Numbered from the stretch's first letter, positions 16,752 through 25,275 are shown. The stretch is 64,000 nucleotides of DNA from CAYYYG01 sp964490875 (GCA_964490875.1 CAZBEF010000001.1:1-64000); one strand, 5' to 3'. The notes: generated from the letters alone by a model not told the origin. Translations and numbers: made by a program.

Positions 16752-18074
16752 ATGGCTAAAATACCCGCCCCAGCAAACCAAATAATACCTCCAATATTAA
16801 GCGTGGAATATTGCTTATACGCAAGAAAATCCAGCGAGGATGATGAGCGCCAAGCTATGTCGATTGACTCTCAGGTTAAAGAGATGACTGATCTTGCATC
16901 CAGAGAAGGATTCATCATCAAAGAAATTCGACGAGAAAGCCATTCAGCTAAAGAATCAGGACAACGGCCAGTTTTCAAGAAACTCCTGGAAGATATTCGG
17001 GATGGAATGTTTACGGGCATACTCTCATGGGCTCCTGATAGACTCAGCCGAAATGCAGGAGATTTGGGAATGGTTGTCGATCTTATGGATCAAGGGAAAC
17101 TACAACAAATCAAAACCTTCTCGCAAAGTTTCTCAAATAACCCCAATGAAAAGTTTTTACTCATGATCCTCTGCTCTCAGGCAAAACTGGAGAATGATCA
17201 AAAAGGAATCAATGTAAAAAGAGGTATCAGAGCCAAATGTGAGATGGGTTGGCGACCAGGAATGCCTCCGATCGGTTACTACAACAGAGCCTTCGCAGGA
17301 GTAAAGGACATAATTATTGATCCTGATCGTGGACACATTGTTGCTGAAATGTTTGAACGAGTAGCAAGAGATGGAGATAGTGGAAGAACGCTGAAGAAAT
17401 GGCTTGATACTTGCCTCACAACAAGAACAGGTAAACAAGTTACCTTAAGCCAAATCTATTTGATGCTGAAAAATCCATTCTATTACGGGGAATTTGAGTA
17501 TCCAATTGGAAGTGGTAATTGGTACAAAGGGTCATACAAACCCCTGATTACAAAAGAAATATTTGAGCAAGTGCAAAAGCAATTGGTTGTTCCAAAAAAA
17601 TCTAAATGGGGAGGAAAAACATTCACCTTCAAGGATTTATTCAAATGCGCAAGCTGTCGATCACTGGTTATTGGTGAGGATAGGTATAGAAAGAGAAAAT
17701 ATAGTGAGCCACGTTATCATATTTATTATCACTGTACGAGACAAAAGAAGTATGGTTGTCCTGAACCGTATATCACTGAAGAAAAATTAATAAAACAAAT
17801 TCTTCGCTATATTAATTTTATGTATATGGCACATCCTCAGCTTTTCGAGTTAAATAATTTTTTGAGATATAGTATGGGCGAATATAAGAAAATGAGAGAT
17901 GAAATTCTGTGGGCACAAGACATTAATCCAGACATCAAACCAATTAATTTTATGGACTATGCCAACTACGCATTTCGTAACGGAACAATACAAGAAAAAA
18001 GAGAAATAACGAATGTATTAAAAAGACAACTGTATATTCATAACGAAACAGTGACCTCATTACCTCTTATCTAA
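16752..18074 (+). CDS. Large serine recombinase (site-specific)
   Basis: A 440-aa recombinase with an N-terminal resolvase domain (YARKSSEDD, catalytic Ser27 from this start; 'LSWAPDRLSRNAGD' with the second Arg cluster), a Recombinase domain (about 165-270, 'PPIGYYNR'), and a zinc ribbon with two CxxC-like pairs ('FKCASC ... HCTRQKKYGC'). It lacks the long C-terminal coiled coil of phage integrases such as phiC31. It would cut and rejoin att sites to integrate or excise the 5'-lying element. The ATG at 16752 is preferred; an in-frame TTG at 16740 adds four residues. It lies 180 bp from tRNA-Gln, at the right edge of the foreign DNA. Confidence 0.92.
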   Translation: MAKIPAPANQIIPPILSVEYCLYARKSSEDDERQAMSIDSQVKEMTDLASREGFIIKEIRRESHSAKESGQRPVFKKLLEDIRDGMFTGILSWAPDRLSRNAGDLGMVVDLMDQGKLQQIKTFSQSFSNNPNEKFLLMILCSQAKLENDQKGINVKRGIRAKCEMGWRPGMPPIGYYNRAFAGVKDIIIDPDRGHIVAEMFERVARDGDSGRTLKKWLDTCLTTRTGKQVTLSQIYLMLKNPFYYGEFEYPIGSGNWYKGSYKPLITKEIFEQVQKQLVVPKKSKWGGKTFTFKDLFKCASCRSLVIGEDRYRKRKYSEPRYHIYYHCTRQKKYGCPEPYITEEKLIKQILRYINFMYMAHPQLFELNNFLRYSMGEYKKMRDEILWAQDINPDIKPINFMDYANYAFRNGTIQEKREITNVLKRQLYIHNETVTSLPLI

Positions 18075-18253
18075 TCAAGCGTAAATCTTTAGTTCAAATC
18101 CGTTTCCTCGGGTACCTTAGATATCATCGAACCGTAGCTATAACATCCACGTTTTGAGGGTATTTTGCGGTACGAATGTTTTGAAGAAAAATGATGCGTT
18201 TAGCAAGCCAGTTCGAGCTATTTAGAGAGTACGGTCACTCTCGGTTCTTATAT

Positions 18254-18327
18254 TGGCTGCCCAGCAGGGATTCGAACCCCGATAAACTGGTTCAGAGCCA
18301 GTTGTCCTACCGTTAGACGACCGGGCA
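18254..18327 (-). tRNA. tRNA-Gln (anticodon CUG)
   Basis: A 74-nt cloverleaf folds completely: acceptor stem TGCCCGG/CTGGGCA, D stem GTCT/GGAC, anticodon stem ACTGG/CCAGT with loop CTCTGAA (anticodon CTG), T arm CGGGG-TTCGAAT-CCCTG, discriminator G and an encoded CCA. Its 3' end faces the integrated element. Confidence 0.95.
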
Positions 18328-18397
18328 TGTCTTTAAGGTTATATTATACTTTATGATCGTGTCTGATGGCGTAGGAAAGGAAATCTGATACAGGTAA

Positions 18398-19090
18398 CTA
18401 CGAAGGAAAAAGCTTTAGATCGCGAAGACTTGAGAACGAATCTTTTGCAATAATAATGTGATCAAGAATCGGAATACCAATGATTACACCGGCTTTAAAC
18501 ACTTTCTCAGTTATCTCAATATCCTGATCCGAAGGATCCGGATCGCCGGATGGATGATTATGAACGAGCACAATAGAAGCCGCGTGCCGGCGAATTGCCG
18601 TATCAAAAATTTCCCTTGGATGAAGCAGGCTGGCATTTAAAATTCCGATGGAAACAGTATCGGCGGCAATAATACCGTTTCGGGTGTCGCATGAGATTAC
18701 AATAAAATGCTCTTTCGTAAAATGGCCAATCTTCGGCTGAAGCATTTTAAAAACATCCTGTGAAGATCGGATAATTATTTTTTGAGCTGTGGAAGCGGGA
18801 GAAATAATACGGCGTGATATTTCAAAACACGCCTTAAGCTGTGCTGCCTTGGCTAATCCTAATCCCTTTACTTCCAGCAAGTCTTCTAGCGATGCAGTGG
18901 CGATGTTTTCCAATGATCCAAATTGGGAAATTAATTTTTGCGCAATTATCATAACCGGCTCGCCTCGTATACCGCGCCCCAAAATAATCGCCAGCAATTC
19001 AACAGACGATAATGTATCTGGTCCATGCATGGCAAGCCGCTCCCTCGGCCGCTCCGCCCGCGGCAAGTCGTTCAGTGTAAATATCTTCAT
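18398..19090 (-). CDS. radC: RadC family DNA repair / JAMM protein
   Basis: A full-length 230-aa RadC protein: N-terminal helix-hairpin-helix-like region ('LLEVKGLGLAKAAQLKACFEISRR') and a C-terminal JAB1/MPN metalloprotease-like domain with the zinc motif HNHPSGDPDPSDQD. RadC is historically linked to recombination repair, but its true reaction is unknown. The start ATG lies 3 nt from the stop of the upstream O-antigen-ligase-like gene on the same strand, so the two may be cotranscribed. Confidence 0.93.
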   Translation of the reverse strand: MKIFTLNDLPRAERPRERLAMHGPDTLSSVELLAIILGRGIRGEPVMIIAQKLISQFGSLENIATASLEDLLEVKGLGLAKAAQLKACFEISRRIISPASTAQKIIIRSSQDVFKMLQPKIGHFTKEHFIVISCDTRNGIIAADTVSIGILNASLLHPREIFDTAIRRHAASIVLVHNHPSGDPDPSDQDIEITEKVFKAGVIIGIPILDHIIIAKDSFSSLRDLKLFPS

Positions 19091-19093
19091 TAT

Positions 19094-20302
19094 TTAGGAG
19101 TGTACACCCTTCGAAGAGTTTTGACCATGGACTATAAGCCCCAAAATTACCGGGAGGAGCAATATGTTCTGCTGCAGTGTGAACCAATAATGATCGAACA
19201 TTCCGGTCAGAGCAACAACGATCATCGCGTAGACAAATGCTTCATTTTTAAGCATTCGGGTAATCCATTTATACAAAAAATATCCTGAATATCCTGTTAA
19301 AAACAGCCCGGCTTCTGTCAGAAATAGAAGAAAAATGTTATGGACAGGCTGGAGAAAAAAGTAAGGATAATTACTAGGAAACTGTGCTTGGGCCATTAAA
19401 TAATTACCCAATCCTACCCCAACAATCGGCTGGGAAACAAAAATACTTACCGCATTGTCAAAAAGTATGAGTCGTTTTTCCAGCGAGTCAACATCTCCCC
19501 GCGCCAACAGAAAAATTGCCGCAACAATGATCAGTACAACAGGCCGGCCGATAATACAAAATTTGCAGGCGAGCTCTTTTCTGTGGCGGAACAAAAATAT
19601 AATACTCAGAAGAAGGTAGGTTCCGATCGCTAACTTTGAAAATGAAATTAAAATCAGCATACTGCAGAGTACAAGCAGGATATTTTTCAGGACAAAATAT
19701 TTTTTGAAAACGGGAAATGTCAGAAATAATATATAGATTAGTAAATAGAATCCGCCCAATGAATTGGGGTGAGAAAATGTTGCGTACGGCCGAAGGAACT
19801 GTATTCCATTGAGCGAAGCTTTCGCGATTCCGGGTGTTGAAATAGAAAAGTTTCGTTCTCCGAAAAAATAAAAGATTCCCTGTAATGCATGCCGTTCCGA
19901 AAACTGCGCGATTGCAAGTCCAAGTTCAAACACGGCGCCAGCTGCAAACGATATGAGCACATATTTTGGATTTAGTTTTGCTTTTCTGAAAATGGCGAAT
20001 AAACACAGAATTTCTATAATCCGGGCACTTTTATACAAGGCCACAGGCTGAGACATTGCAAACAAAATGTTGATCGCAATCAGGAGAAAAAATCCCAGTG
20101 CTATTTTATTTTTAAAAAAAGAAATGACTATTTTCAAATTCAAACATATAAGGAGTACCGCAATAATATCTGTCAGAAACAAAGCAGGTGCGAGATAATC
20201 TATCGGGACGCCGGAAATGAACGCAAAGTTTGGAAAAAAATGTTTTCCCAGTTGGGCAGGAAGCAAAAGGAGAAAGATATAGAGCAATAAAGAATGTAGC
20301 AT
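19094..20302 (-). CDS. O-antigen ligase (Wzy_C) family membrane protein
   Basis: A 402-aa polytopic membrane protein with about 10-11 hydrophobic segments and the Wzy_C family's features: 'LRPYATFSHPNSLGGFYLL' in the central region, a periplasm-side loop with 'VSQPIVGVGLGNYLMAQAQF', and 'PVHNIFLLFLTEAGLF' with the conserved His. Family members polymerise or ligate lipid-linked glycans to surface acceptors. In a cell without outer-membrane lipopolysaccharide it more likely polymerises a surface polysaccharide or glycosylates proteins. It precedes radC on the same strand. Confidence 0.85.
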   Translation of the reverse strand: MLHSLLLYIFLLLLPAQLGKHFFPNFAFISGVPIDYLAPALFLTDIIAVLLICLNLKIVISFFKNKIALGFFLLIAINILFAMSQPVALYKSARIIEILCLFAIFRKAKLNPKYVLISFAAGAVFELGLAIAQFSERHALQGIFYFFGERNFSISTPGIAKASLNGIQFLRPYATFSHPNSLGGFYLLIYILFLTFPVFKKYFVLKNILLVLCSMLILISFSKLAIGTYLLLSIIFLFRHRKELACKFCIIGRPVVLIIVAAIFLLARGDVDSLEKRLILFDNAVSIFVSQPIVGVGLGNYLMAQAQFPSNYPYFFLQPVHNIFLLFLTEAGLFLTGYSGYFLYKWITRMLKNEAFVYAMIVVALTGMFDHYWFTLQQNILLLPVILGLIVHGQNSSKGVHS

Positions 20303-20324
20303 GAATTCAATTATACTCTACACG

Positions 20325-21626
20325 CTATTTCAGATTGACCCGGGAAGATATACAGCCGATAGCTGCTTTTTCAGCAATCGGCGGGCATAACATAAACGAT
20401 GATTTATCGAAATTTGTTTTATATTGGTAGTTGGGACCAGGCGGCGAGTTGAGCAGGTCCTGTTTGATATAGACAGGTATAAGTTCTTCTAAATTATCTG
20501 GATATGCGCCCTTTTCTATATAATACATTTCCAAAGCTCGTTCTATCTCCGAGGCATTCATTTGATACTGAGTCATTTTTGCGTTATTCATTCGTGTCTC
20601 AACAATACTCCGTACAATTATAAATGCAGAAATAATTAAGGAAAATAATAATAATATTCCTACGAATCCTGCAACAAGAAACATAATTTTATCGTTGCTT
20701 TTTGGATTAAGTTGCACTGAACCTTTTATTGCCCGTACATTTTTATATAACAGGTACATGTATGTAATGGTGAAAGGAGTTACGAGTAAATTAAGTACAA
20801 AAGAAAGAAGCTGCGCCATGAGTCGGCTTGATCCAGATGAGCTAAGAACAGATCCCATAAGGGCAGCAAGTACGGATACGCCGGCTAAAACTCCAAAAAT
20901 AAAAAGCTGGCGCCAAAATACGCGGAGTGCTATCCCCCTTACATATTCACGGCTTTTTAATAATGCGTTCATTCCGCGTTCATTTTCGCAGAAGAAAATA
21001 ATCGGCGCGAATGAAAACCATATGCTAAAGAGTATGCCGGGAACTAGAAGCAGGAAAAAACCTCCTATTGTCATAAAACTGAAGAGGAATAAAATCCAGG
21101 AAAACGGAATTATTTTATGAAAGCTTCGTTTCAGCGCTTCGCGCCAGCCGATCTTTTCATTTTCTACGGTTAATAATTCATAGAGTGCAGTGTAGCACCA
21201 CGCATATATATAACCGGTCAGTAGCACCGATATCATACCTATGGTTATTATCATTATTATCGAAGAAGGGGAGGCGAATATATTCCAAGAGCCAGAACTG
21301 TTGAATAATATAAATGGAATAAAGATACTGACAATAACAAACAAAAATCCGAGAACAGAAGGAACGAATGAAAGAAATATAACACTTCCAATATTCTGCA
21401 TGAGCAGTTCAAAGGAGCGGTTCAGCAGTTCCATCGGTCCAACGAGTGCGGGGGAAAATGTCTGTTCATGAAACTCAACCTGCTCGGGATGTGATGCAAC
21501 ATGATGCAATCCTTCGTCAATTGCTTCCTTGGGCCATCCTTGCGCAAGGAGTTTTTGGGAGATTTCTTCATCCGAAATTCCTTCTTTTTTCTTCTTGAGA
21601 ATATACTGAAGCAGTGCAACGTCCAT
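20325..21626 (-). CDS. Multipass membrane protein with C-terminal pseudopilin-like tail
   Basis: A 433-aa protein of composite build. Residues 1-50 form a small helical domain ('EGISDEEISQKLLAQGWPKEAIDEGL', repeated widely in CPR membrane proteins). Residues 65-300 contain about six membrane helices resembling the DUF975/glycerophosphoryl-diesterase membrane-domain superfamily. After another helix near 320-340 comes an extracytoplasmic segment that resembles GspG pseudopilins ('NASEIERALEMYYIEKGAYPDNLEELIPVYI'). Exact function is unknown. The ATG at 21626 is preferred; a GTG at 21638 adds four residues. A TATACT sits just upstream on this strand. Confidence 0.6.
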   Translation of the reverse strand: MDVALLQYILKKKKEGISDEEISQKLLAQGWPKEAIDEGLHHVASHPEQVEFHEQTFSPALVGPMELLNRSFELLMQNIGSVIFLSFVPSVLGFLFVIVSIFIPFILFNSSGSWNIFASPSSIIMIITIGMISVLLTGYIYAWCYTALYELLTVENEKIGWREALKRSFHKIIPFSWILFLFSFMTIGGFFLLLVPGILFSIWFSFAPIIFFCENERGMNALLKSREYVRGIALRVFWRQLFIFGVLAGVSVLAALMGSVLSSSGSSRLMAQLLSFVLNLLVTPFTITYMYLLYKNVRAIKGSVQLNPKSNDKIMFLVAGFVGILLLFSLIISAFIIVRSIVETRMNNAKMTQYQMNASEIERALEMYYIEKGAYPDNLEELIPVYIKQDLLNSPPGPNYQYKTNFDKSSFMLCPPIAEKAAIGCISSRVNLK

Positions 21627-21756
21627 ATAATTTAACACTAGTATAATTTCGTTTTCCTGTCAACCAGATGGCCTTTTTTCGTTCTATGCCCCTTCGTCCA
21701 TGAAAGGACTTCGGAGGCATATACCACTTATTAACCCAAAAGATAACAATGTGGTA

Positions 21757-21762
21757 TACAAT
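21757..21762 (+). promoter_or_regulatory. -10 element of smpB
   Basis: TACAAT lies 6 nt before the ATG at 21769, placing the expected transcription start at or next to the initiation codon; this also decides the start against the longer reading frame beginning at 21700. Confidence 0.6.
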
Positions 21763-21768
21763 AGTCTC

Positions 21769-22218
21769 ATGAGAGTTGTTAACAGAAAATACCATCGCGA
21801 TTACGAAGAAATAGAGTCTTATGAGGCGGGAATTGCCTTAATTGGCGGCGAAGTTAAGTCTGCTAAAGAAGGCAATATCAAACTCGAAGATTCTTTCGTA
21901 AAACTTATTGGCAATGAAGCGTTTTTAGTGAATGCTGAAATCCAAATCTATAAATTTACCCGGCCGCAAGGATACGACCCGCGCAGAACCCGGAAATTGC
22001 TTCTTCATAAGAAAGAATTAATCCGTCTGCAGACTAAGATGGCATCGGGCGGCAGGTTGACTCTTGCGCCTATTTCCTGCTATAATAAAGGGCCCCTCAT
22101 AAAGGTCCAAGTGGCACTTTCTAAAGGGCGAAAAGATTTGGAAAAGCAGAAGCTGGTGAAGGAACGAGATATTGCGCTAAATGAGAAACGAGAAGCAAAA
22201 GAATATATGAAATTTTAA
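21769..22218 (+). CDS. smpB: SsrA-binding protein SmpB
   Basis: SmpB binds tmRNA and delivers it to stalled ribosomes for trans-translation. The 149-aa length is normal. Family hallmarks are visible: 'NRKYHRDYEEIESYEAGIALIGGEVKSAKEGNIKLEDSFV' (OB-fold core), 'PRRTRKLLLHKKEL' (tmRNA-contact surface) and the basic C-terminal tail 'KREAKEYMKF'. The frame is open upstream to 21700, but homology begins at the ATG used here. The partner RNA gene ssrA starts 121 nt downstream on the same strand, with two hairpins between them. Confidence 0.96.
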   Translation: MRVVNRKYHRDYEEIESYEAGIALIGGEVKSAKEGNIKLEDSFVKLIGNEAFLVNAEIQIYKFTRPQGYDPRRTRKLLLHKKELIRLQTKMASGGRLTLAPISCYNKGPLIKVQVALSKGRKDLEKQKLVKERDIALNEKREAKEYMKF

Positions 22219-22334
22219 TCCTCCTGCTCTTACTGTAGGACTGGGCTCATCGCTATTCGCTCGAAGTCCTACAGAGCGAGCTTAGGAGGATTTAAGAAAC
22301 TGTAATTACTCGTCTACGACTCGTAAACAGTTTC
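22217..22334 (+). repeat. Two stem-loops between smpB and ssrA
   Basis: The first is a long imperfect hairpin: AATCCTCC (22217-22224), GCTCT (22226-22230) and GTAGGACT (22235-22242) pair in order with AGTCCTAC (22265-22272), AGAGC (22273-22277) and GGAGGATT (22285-22292). The second is GAAACTGT (22296-22303) with ACAGTTTC (22327-22334), ending 5 nt before the tmRNA 5' end. They may terminate smpB transcription or guide processing of the tmRNA precursor. Confidence 0.6.
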
Positions 22335-22339
22335 TAAAA

Positions 22340-22779
22340 GGGGATGACAGGCATCGACGGGGAATTTGCACTTTTACAAACGGTCTGGGCGGATCTATCC
22401 GTAAATAGTAAAAACACAACTGCTAAAAATCAGGCACAAGGTGCCATAGCGGATCTTAAAGCTTTTGTTCGCGAGCATATGGAAGGCGTAATTGCCGCTC
22501 AATATACCCGCAACTATGCTTTTGCTGCATAAGTAAAAGTATTGCTTTAAGTCACTCTTTATTTGTTTTCCTCGGTTCAACTTATAAAGAGATAACCAAC
22601 TGAGGTGAGGTTTGTGCCGCATTTCCAATTGGCGGCATGAATCGAAAAACCCATAATTGGCTGCAGAGAACCGGTTTGTGTGTATCCCGACTCTGCTCGA
22701 GCTAAATACACTCTACCCTGGACTAAACGTTTGTACCTGTGTTTCCTCGGACCCCGGTTCAATTCCGGGCATCTCCACC
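22340..22779 (+). ncRNA. ssrA: Transfer-messenger RNA (tmRNA)
   Basis: One-piece tmRNA of about 440 nt. The 5' end GGGGATG pairs with 3' CATCTCC (22770-22776) as a tRNA-like acceptor stem; the T arm CCCCGG-TTCAATT-CCGGG is clear; CCA is not fully encoded. After the sequence AAATAGT (22404 on) an open frame ends in the canonical degradation tag NYAFAA followed by TAA at 22530-22532. From the GCT at 22422 the tag would be 36 residues, long compared with the typical 8-15, although the exact resume codon is not certain. The tmRNA rescues ribosomes stalled on broken mRNAs together with the adjacent SmpB. Confidence 0.95.
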
Positions 22780-22783
22780 CTTC

Positions 22784-22804
22784 GCCCCTACAAATGGTAG
22801 GGGC
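22784..22804 (+). terminator. Stem-loop after ssrA
   Basis: GCCCCTAC pairs perfectly with GTAGGGGC around a 5-nt loop, directly after the tmRNA 3' end. There is no U-tract, so termination is likely but not certain; it could also mark the 3' processing boundary. Confidence 0.55.
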
Positions 22805-22822
22805 TTCGGAGTGGCACGGCAA

Positions 22823-22932
22823 CCTTAACGAAGCTCGTAGAGCGAAGTGGGTCGGCCACCAAAGAATTTACCCAACTTAGAAATCTCTTTGCGAAGGGTG
22901 TCCCTAACGTAGCTCGAAGAGCGAAGTGGGAC
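22823..22932 (+). repeat. 31-nt imperfect direct repeat, two copies
   Basis: Copies at 22823-22853 and 22902-22932 match except at four positions and share the core GAGCGAAGTGGG preceded by a GCTCG-AAGAGC-like mini-palindrome. They fill the roughly 200-nt gene-free stretch between ssrA and the GIY-YIG gene. I see no coding frame here. Confidence 0.6.
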
Positions 22933-22999
22933 AGGTTATTCGTCAATTCGTAGCATATAGACCATTGATTTTATTCACTTTCGTTATTAAAGTATCTTC

Positions 23000-23236
23000 A
23001 TGTATTACGTGTATATTCTTCAGCTTAGAGATAATACTTTTTATACTGGATTTTCATCCGATTTAAGACATAGATTGCGGACTCATCACTCAGGTGAAGT
23101 TTCTCAGACAAAAAATCTTCGTCCTTTGCAACTTATATATTATTCGGCTTTTATATCAAAAAAGAAAGCCCTAGATTTTGAGAAATATCTTAAAACATTT
23201 TCCGGTTTCGCGTTTAGAAATAAGAGACTGATATAA
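23000..23236 (+). CDS. Single-domain GIY-YIG nuclease family protein
   Basis: A 78-aa stand-alone GIY-YIG domain of the UPF0213/YhbQ type: 'YYVYILQLRDNTFYTGFSSDLRHRLRTHHSGEVSQTK' holds the two tyrosine/glycine strands and the conserved Arg, and 'SKKKALDFEKYLK' supplies the catalytic Glu. The normal 'YIG' is 'YTG' here, as in many family members. Such proteins are abundant in CPR genomes and their substrate is unknown; small mobile or structure-specific nucleases are suspected. Its stop codon overlaps the -10 box of the following gene. Confidence 0.85.
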   Translation: MYYVYILQLRDNTFYTGFSSDLRHRLRTHHSGEVSQTKNLRPLQLIYYSAFISKKKALDFEKYLKTFSGFAFRNKRLI

Positions 23237-23237
23237 T
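23232..23237 (+). promoter_or_regulatory. -10 element of the HAD phosphatase gene
   Basis: TATAAT overlapping the preceding stop codon and ending 5 nt before the ATG at 23243, implying a leaderless transcript. Confidence 0.6.
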
Positions 23238-23242
23238 TTGGT

Positions 23243-23911
23243 ATGCTCACAATAAAAGGAATAATCTTCGATGTCGACGGTGTCATAACCAAATCCGAAA
23301 ATATTCACTACAACGCGTACAAAAAAATATTGGAACAATACAAATTCAATTTAACAGAAGAAGGATTTGCCCGATGGTTTCTCGGTAAATCCATTAAAGG
23401 CGGTATAACATCTTTTCTAATCGACAATAAACTGAACATAGACATCGACACATTTATTCAGCAGAAAATAGATGCTACCGTAGATATTTTCGCAAAAAAT
23501 ATCAATTTTTATGAAGATACAATAAATTTTATTAAAACCATTAGTAAAGGGAATGTTGAACTGCAGGGGGTTGGATATATAAAAGAAAAACCGTTGTTAG
23601 CTATGGTGACCGGATTGGAACGGGTTTTTCTGGATATATTAATGAAATATCATGATTTCGAAAAATTATTTCCGATAACCATTTCTGCGACGGATTATAC
23701 AAAAAGCAAACCCGATCCGGAATGTATAAATATTACATTATTTAAAATGGGAATTCAGTCAGGTGAAGTTATTGGGATAGAGGATAGTCCTTCGGGAATA
23801 AAGGCTTTAAATGCTGCTGGTGTATTTTCAATTGGTCTCACGAATACACAAATGAGAGAAATGTTATTGGAAGCATCGTTGGTTGTGGATTCTTTGGTAA
23901 CTCTGCTTTAA
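23243..23911 (+). CDS. HAD-superfamily phosphatase / beta-phosphoglucomutase-like
   Basis: A 222-aa HAD hydrolase. Motif I is DVDGV near residue 10 (nucleophile Asp and acid/base Asp), motif II is the Thr in 'AMVTGL' near residue 116, motif III the Lys in 'KSKPDP', and motif IV 'IEDSPSGIKAL'. The alpha-helical cap inserted after motif I puts it in the beta-phosphoglucomutase/phosphoglycolate phosphatase subgroup. The substrate cannot be read from the sequence; a sugar phosphate is the usual guess, consistent with glycan genes nearby. Confidence 0.85.
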   Translation: MLTIKGIIFDVDGVITKSENIHYNAYKKILEQYKFNLTEEGFARWFLGKSIKGGITSFLIDNKLNIDIDTFIQQKIDATVDIFAKNINFYEDTINFIKTISKGNVELQGVGYIKEKPLLAMVTGLERVFLDILMKYHDFEKLFPITISATDYTKSKPDPECINITLFKMGIQSGEVIGIEDSPSGIKALNAAGVFSIGLTNTQMREMLLEASLVVDSLVTLL

Positions 23912-24009
23912 TTACAAGTACTTCTTAATGCTATGTTTTATGCATCTAATGAATAGCAAGATTAATTTTGCGTACTCCAGATATAGTAGAAATAAAACAA
24001 GACCTATAG

Positions 24010-24015
24010 TATAAT
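24010..24015 (+). promoter_or_regulatory. -10 element of the GT4 gene
   Basis: TATAAT ending 6 nt before the ATG at 24022. Confidence 0.6.
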
Positions 24016-24021
24016 TGATCT

Positions 24022-25269
24022 ATGTCAAAAGAAAGCGTACTGATATTCCCAGGCTATTTAGGTGTAAATGGCGGTGCCGAGGAAAGCACCCGGAACCTGT
24101 TGCAATATACTAATCCTGATTCTCAAGGATGGCTACTGGTATCACCTTCGGCAAACCAGCCTGAAATTGCAGGAGTGCGTTCTTACGCGCTTGGTAAGAC
24201 ATATCATCCGCCCCTTATCGGTCAAGAGATTCCTTCTATAAGAGAATTAGCGAGGCTGACAACAGAACTTCAAACAATGGATCCTTATACTATTATTTTA
24301 AACCATCCTGATTTTTTTACATCCGCTGTTTTTTTTGCCCTACCTAAAAAACTACAAGAGAAAACTTATGCCTTATGGAGAGGAATAGTAGGATATGTTC
24401 CGGATAAAAATGTAACGGGCAGCATTCAGAGACAGGTCCGAAATTTAAAATGGACAGGATTTGAACTTTTACAAAGAACAGTAGGGAACAGTGTACATAT
24501 GAATCTAGCTGTGTCTCAGGCAGCCGCTGATTCTTTGCGGGGTATAGGTATTAGTCAAAATAAAATAAGGGTAATTCCTGAACAAGTAGGTGGAGAGTAT
24601 AATTCTCAAATACGACAAGGCCCGGATTATATAGAACGGCGGAATAAATTATTAAGACAAGATGAATTGGGAGTCCTCGTAGTAAGCCGAATCTCTTATG
24701 AAAAAGGATTGGACTGGGTTTTAGATTTATATGAGAAATTGCATGATGAGCTGAAATATGACAATGGAACAAATAATCAGCGTCCTTTTAATACAGTACG
24801 TCTGACAATCGCTGGTGATGCTACAGGAACTAGAAATGAATACTTTGAAGGCTTAAAGAAAAGAAAAGATGCCATCGATGCAACTCATCAAGGGGTTAAC
24901 AAGGTGGTACTTGAATTTATTGGACGTCAAGGCAGAGAAAAACTTCAGGAATTATATAATTTATATGATGTATTATTTATGCCATCCCCGAAAGAAGGAT
25001 TTGGCAGGGTTACTGCCGAGGCATTAATGGGAGGAATGCCGGTAATTGGTAGAACTGTTTGTGATGCAACTAGAGAAATATTGGATGCCGCACCTGAAAC
25101 GGTCGGTCGGTTAGCTGATTCACCCACAGACGCAGCTGAATCAATTCTCGGATTCATGAAGGATTCATCTATGTTAACTGAAATGCAGCAAAATGCTGTA
25201 AAATGGGCAGGTCAATATTTTAGTCAGCAACGCGCTGAACAAGGCTTCTGGGAAGCAATTGGGAAATAA
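24022..25269 (+). CDS. Glycosyltransferase family 4
   Basis: A 415-aa GT-B fold enzyme. The N-terminal Rossmann lobe begins 'VLIFPGYLGVNGGAEESTRNLL' with the acceptor-side Gly-Gly-Ala, and the C-terminal lobe has 'VVSRISYEKGLDWVLDLY', 'LTIAGDATG' and the nucleotide-sugar motif 'PSPKEGFGRVTAEALMGGMPVIGR' (EX7E). It transfers a sugar, probably from a nucleotide donor, to an unknown acceptor in the cytoplasm. It stands alone and is followed by a converging gene remnant. Confidence 0.88.
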   Translation: MSKESVLIFPGYLGVNGGAEESTRNLLQYTNPDSQGWLLVSPSANQPEIAGVRSYALGKTYHPPLIGQEIPSIRELARLTTELQTMDPYTIILNHPDFFTSAVFFALPKKLQEKTYALWRGIVGYVPDKNVTGSIQRQVRNLKWTGFELLQRTVGNSVHMNLAVSQAAADSLRGIGISQNKIRVIPEQVGGEYNSQIRQGPDYIERRNKLLRQDELGVLVVSRISYEKGLDWVLDLYEKLHDELKYDNGTNNQRPFNTVRLTIAGDATGTRNEYFEGLKKRKDAIDATHQGVNKVVLEFIGRQGREKLQELYNLYDVLFMPSPKEGFGRVTAEALMGGMPVIGRTVCDATREILDAAPETVGRLADSPTDAAESILGFMKDSSMLTEMQQNAVKWAGQYFSQQRAEQGFWEAIGK

Positions 25270-25275
25270 TTTTCA

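Noticed and set aside
18085..18115. Partial tRNA 3' end or attR site (TTCAAATCC word)
   Set aside because: The flanking bases do not form a T stem or acceptor stem, and no matching copy is seen.
21700..21768. Longer N-terminus for SmpB
   Set aside because: SmpB homology begins at 21769, and the -10 element lies inside the extension.
22344..22880. Protein-like frames across the ssrA region
   Set aside because: They lie on the tmRNA itself or its complement; the tRNA-like ends and NYAFAA tag explain the sequence.
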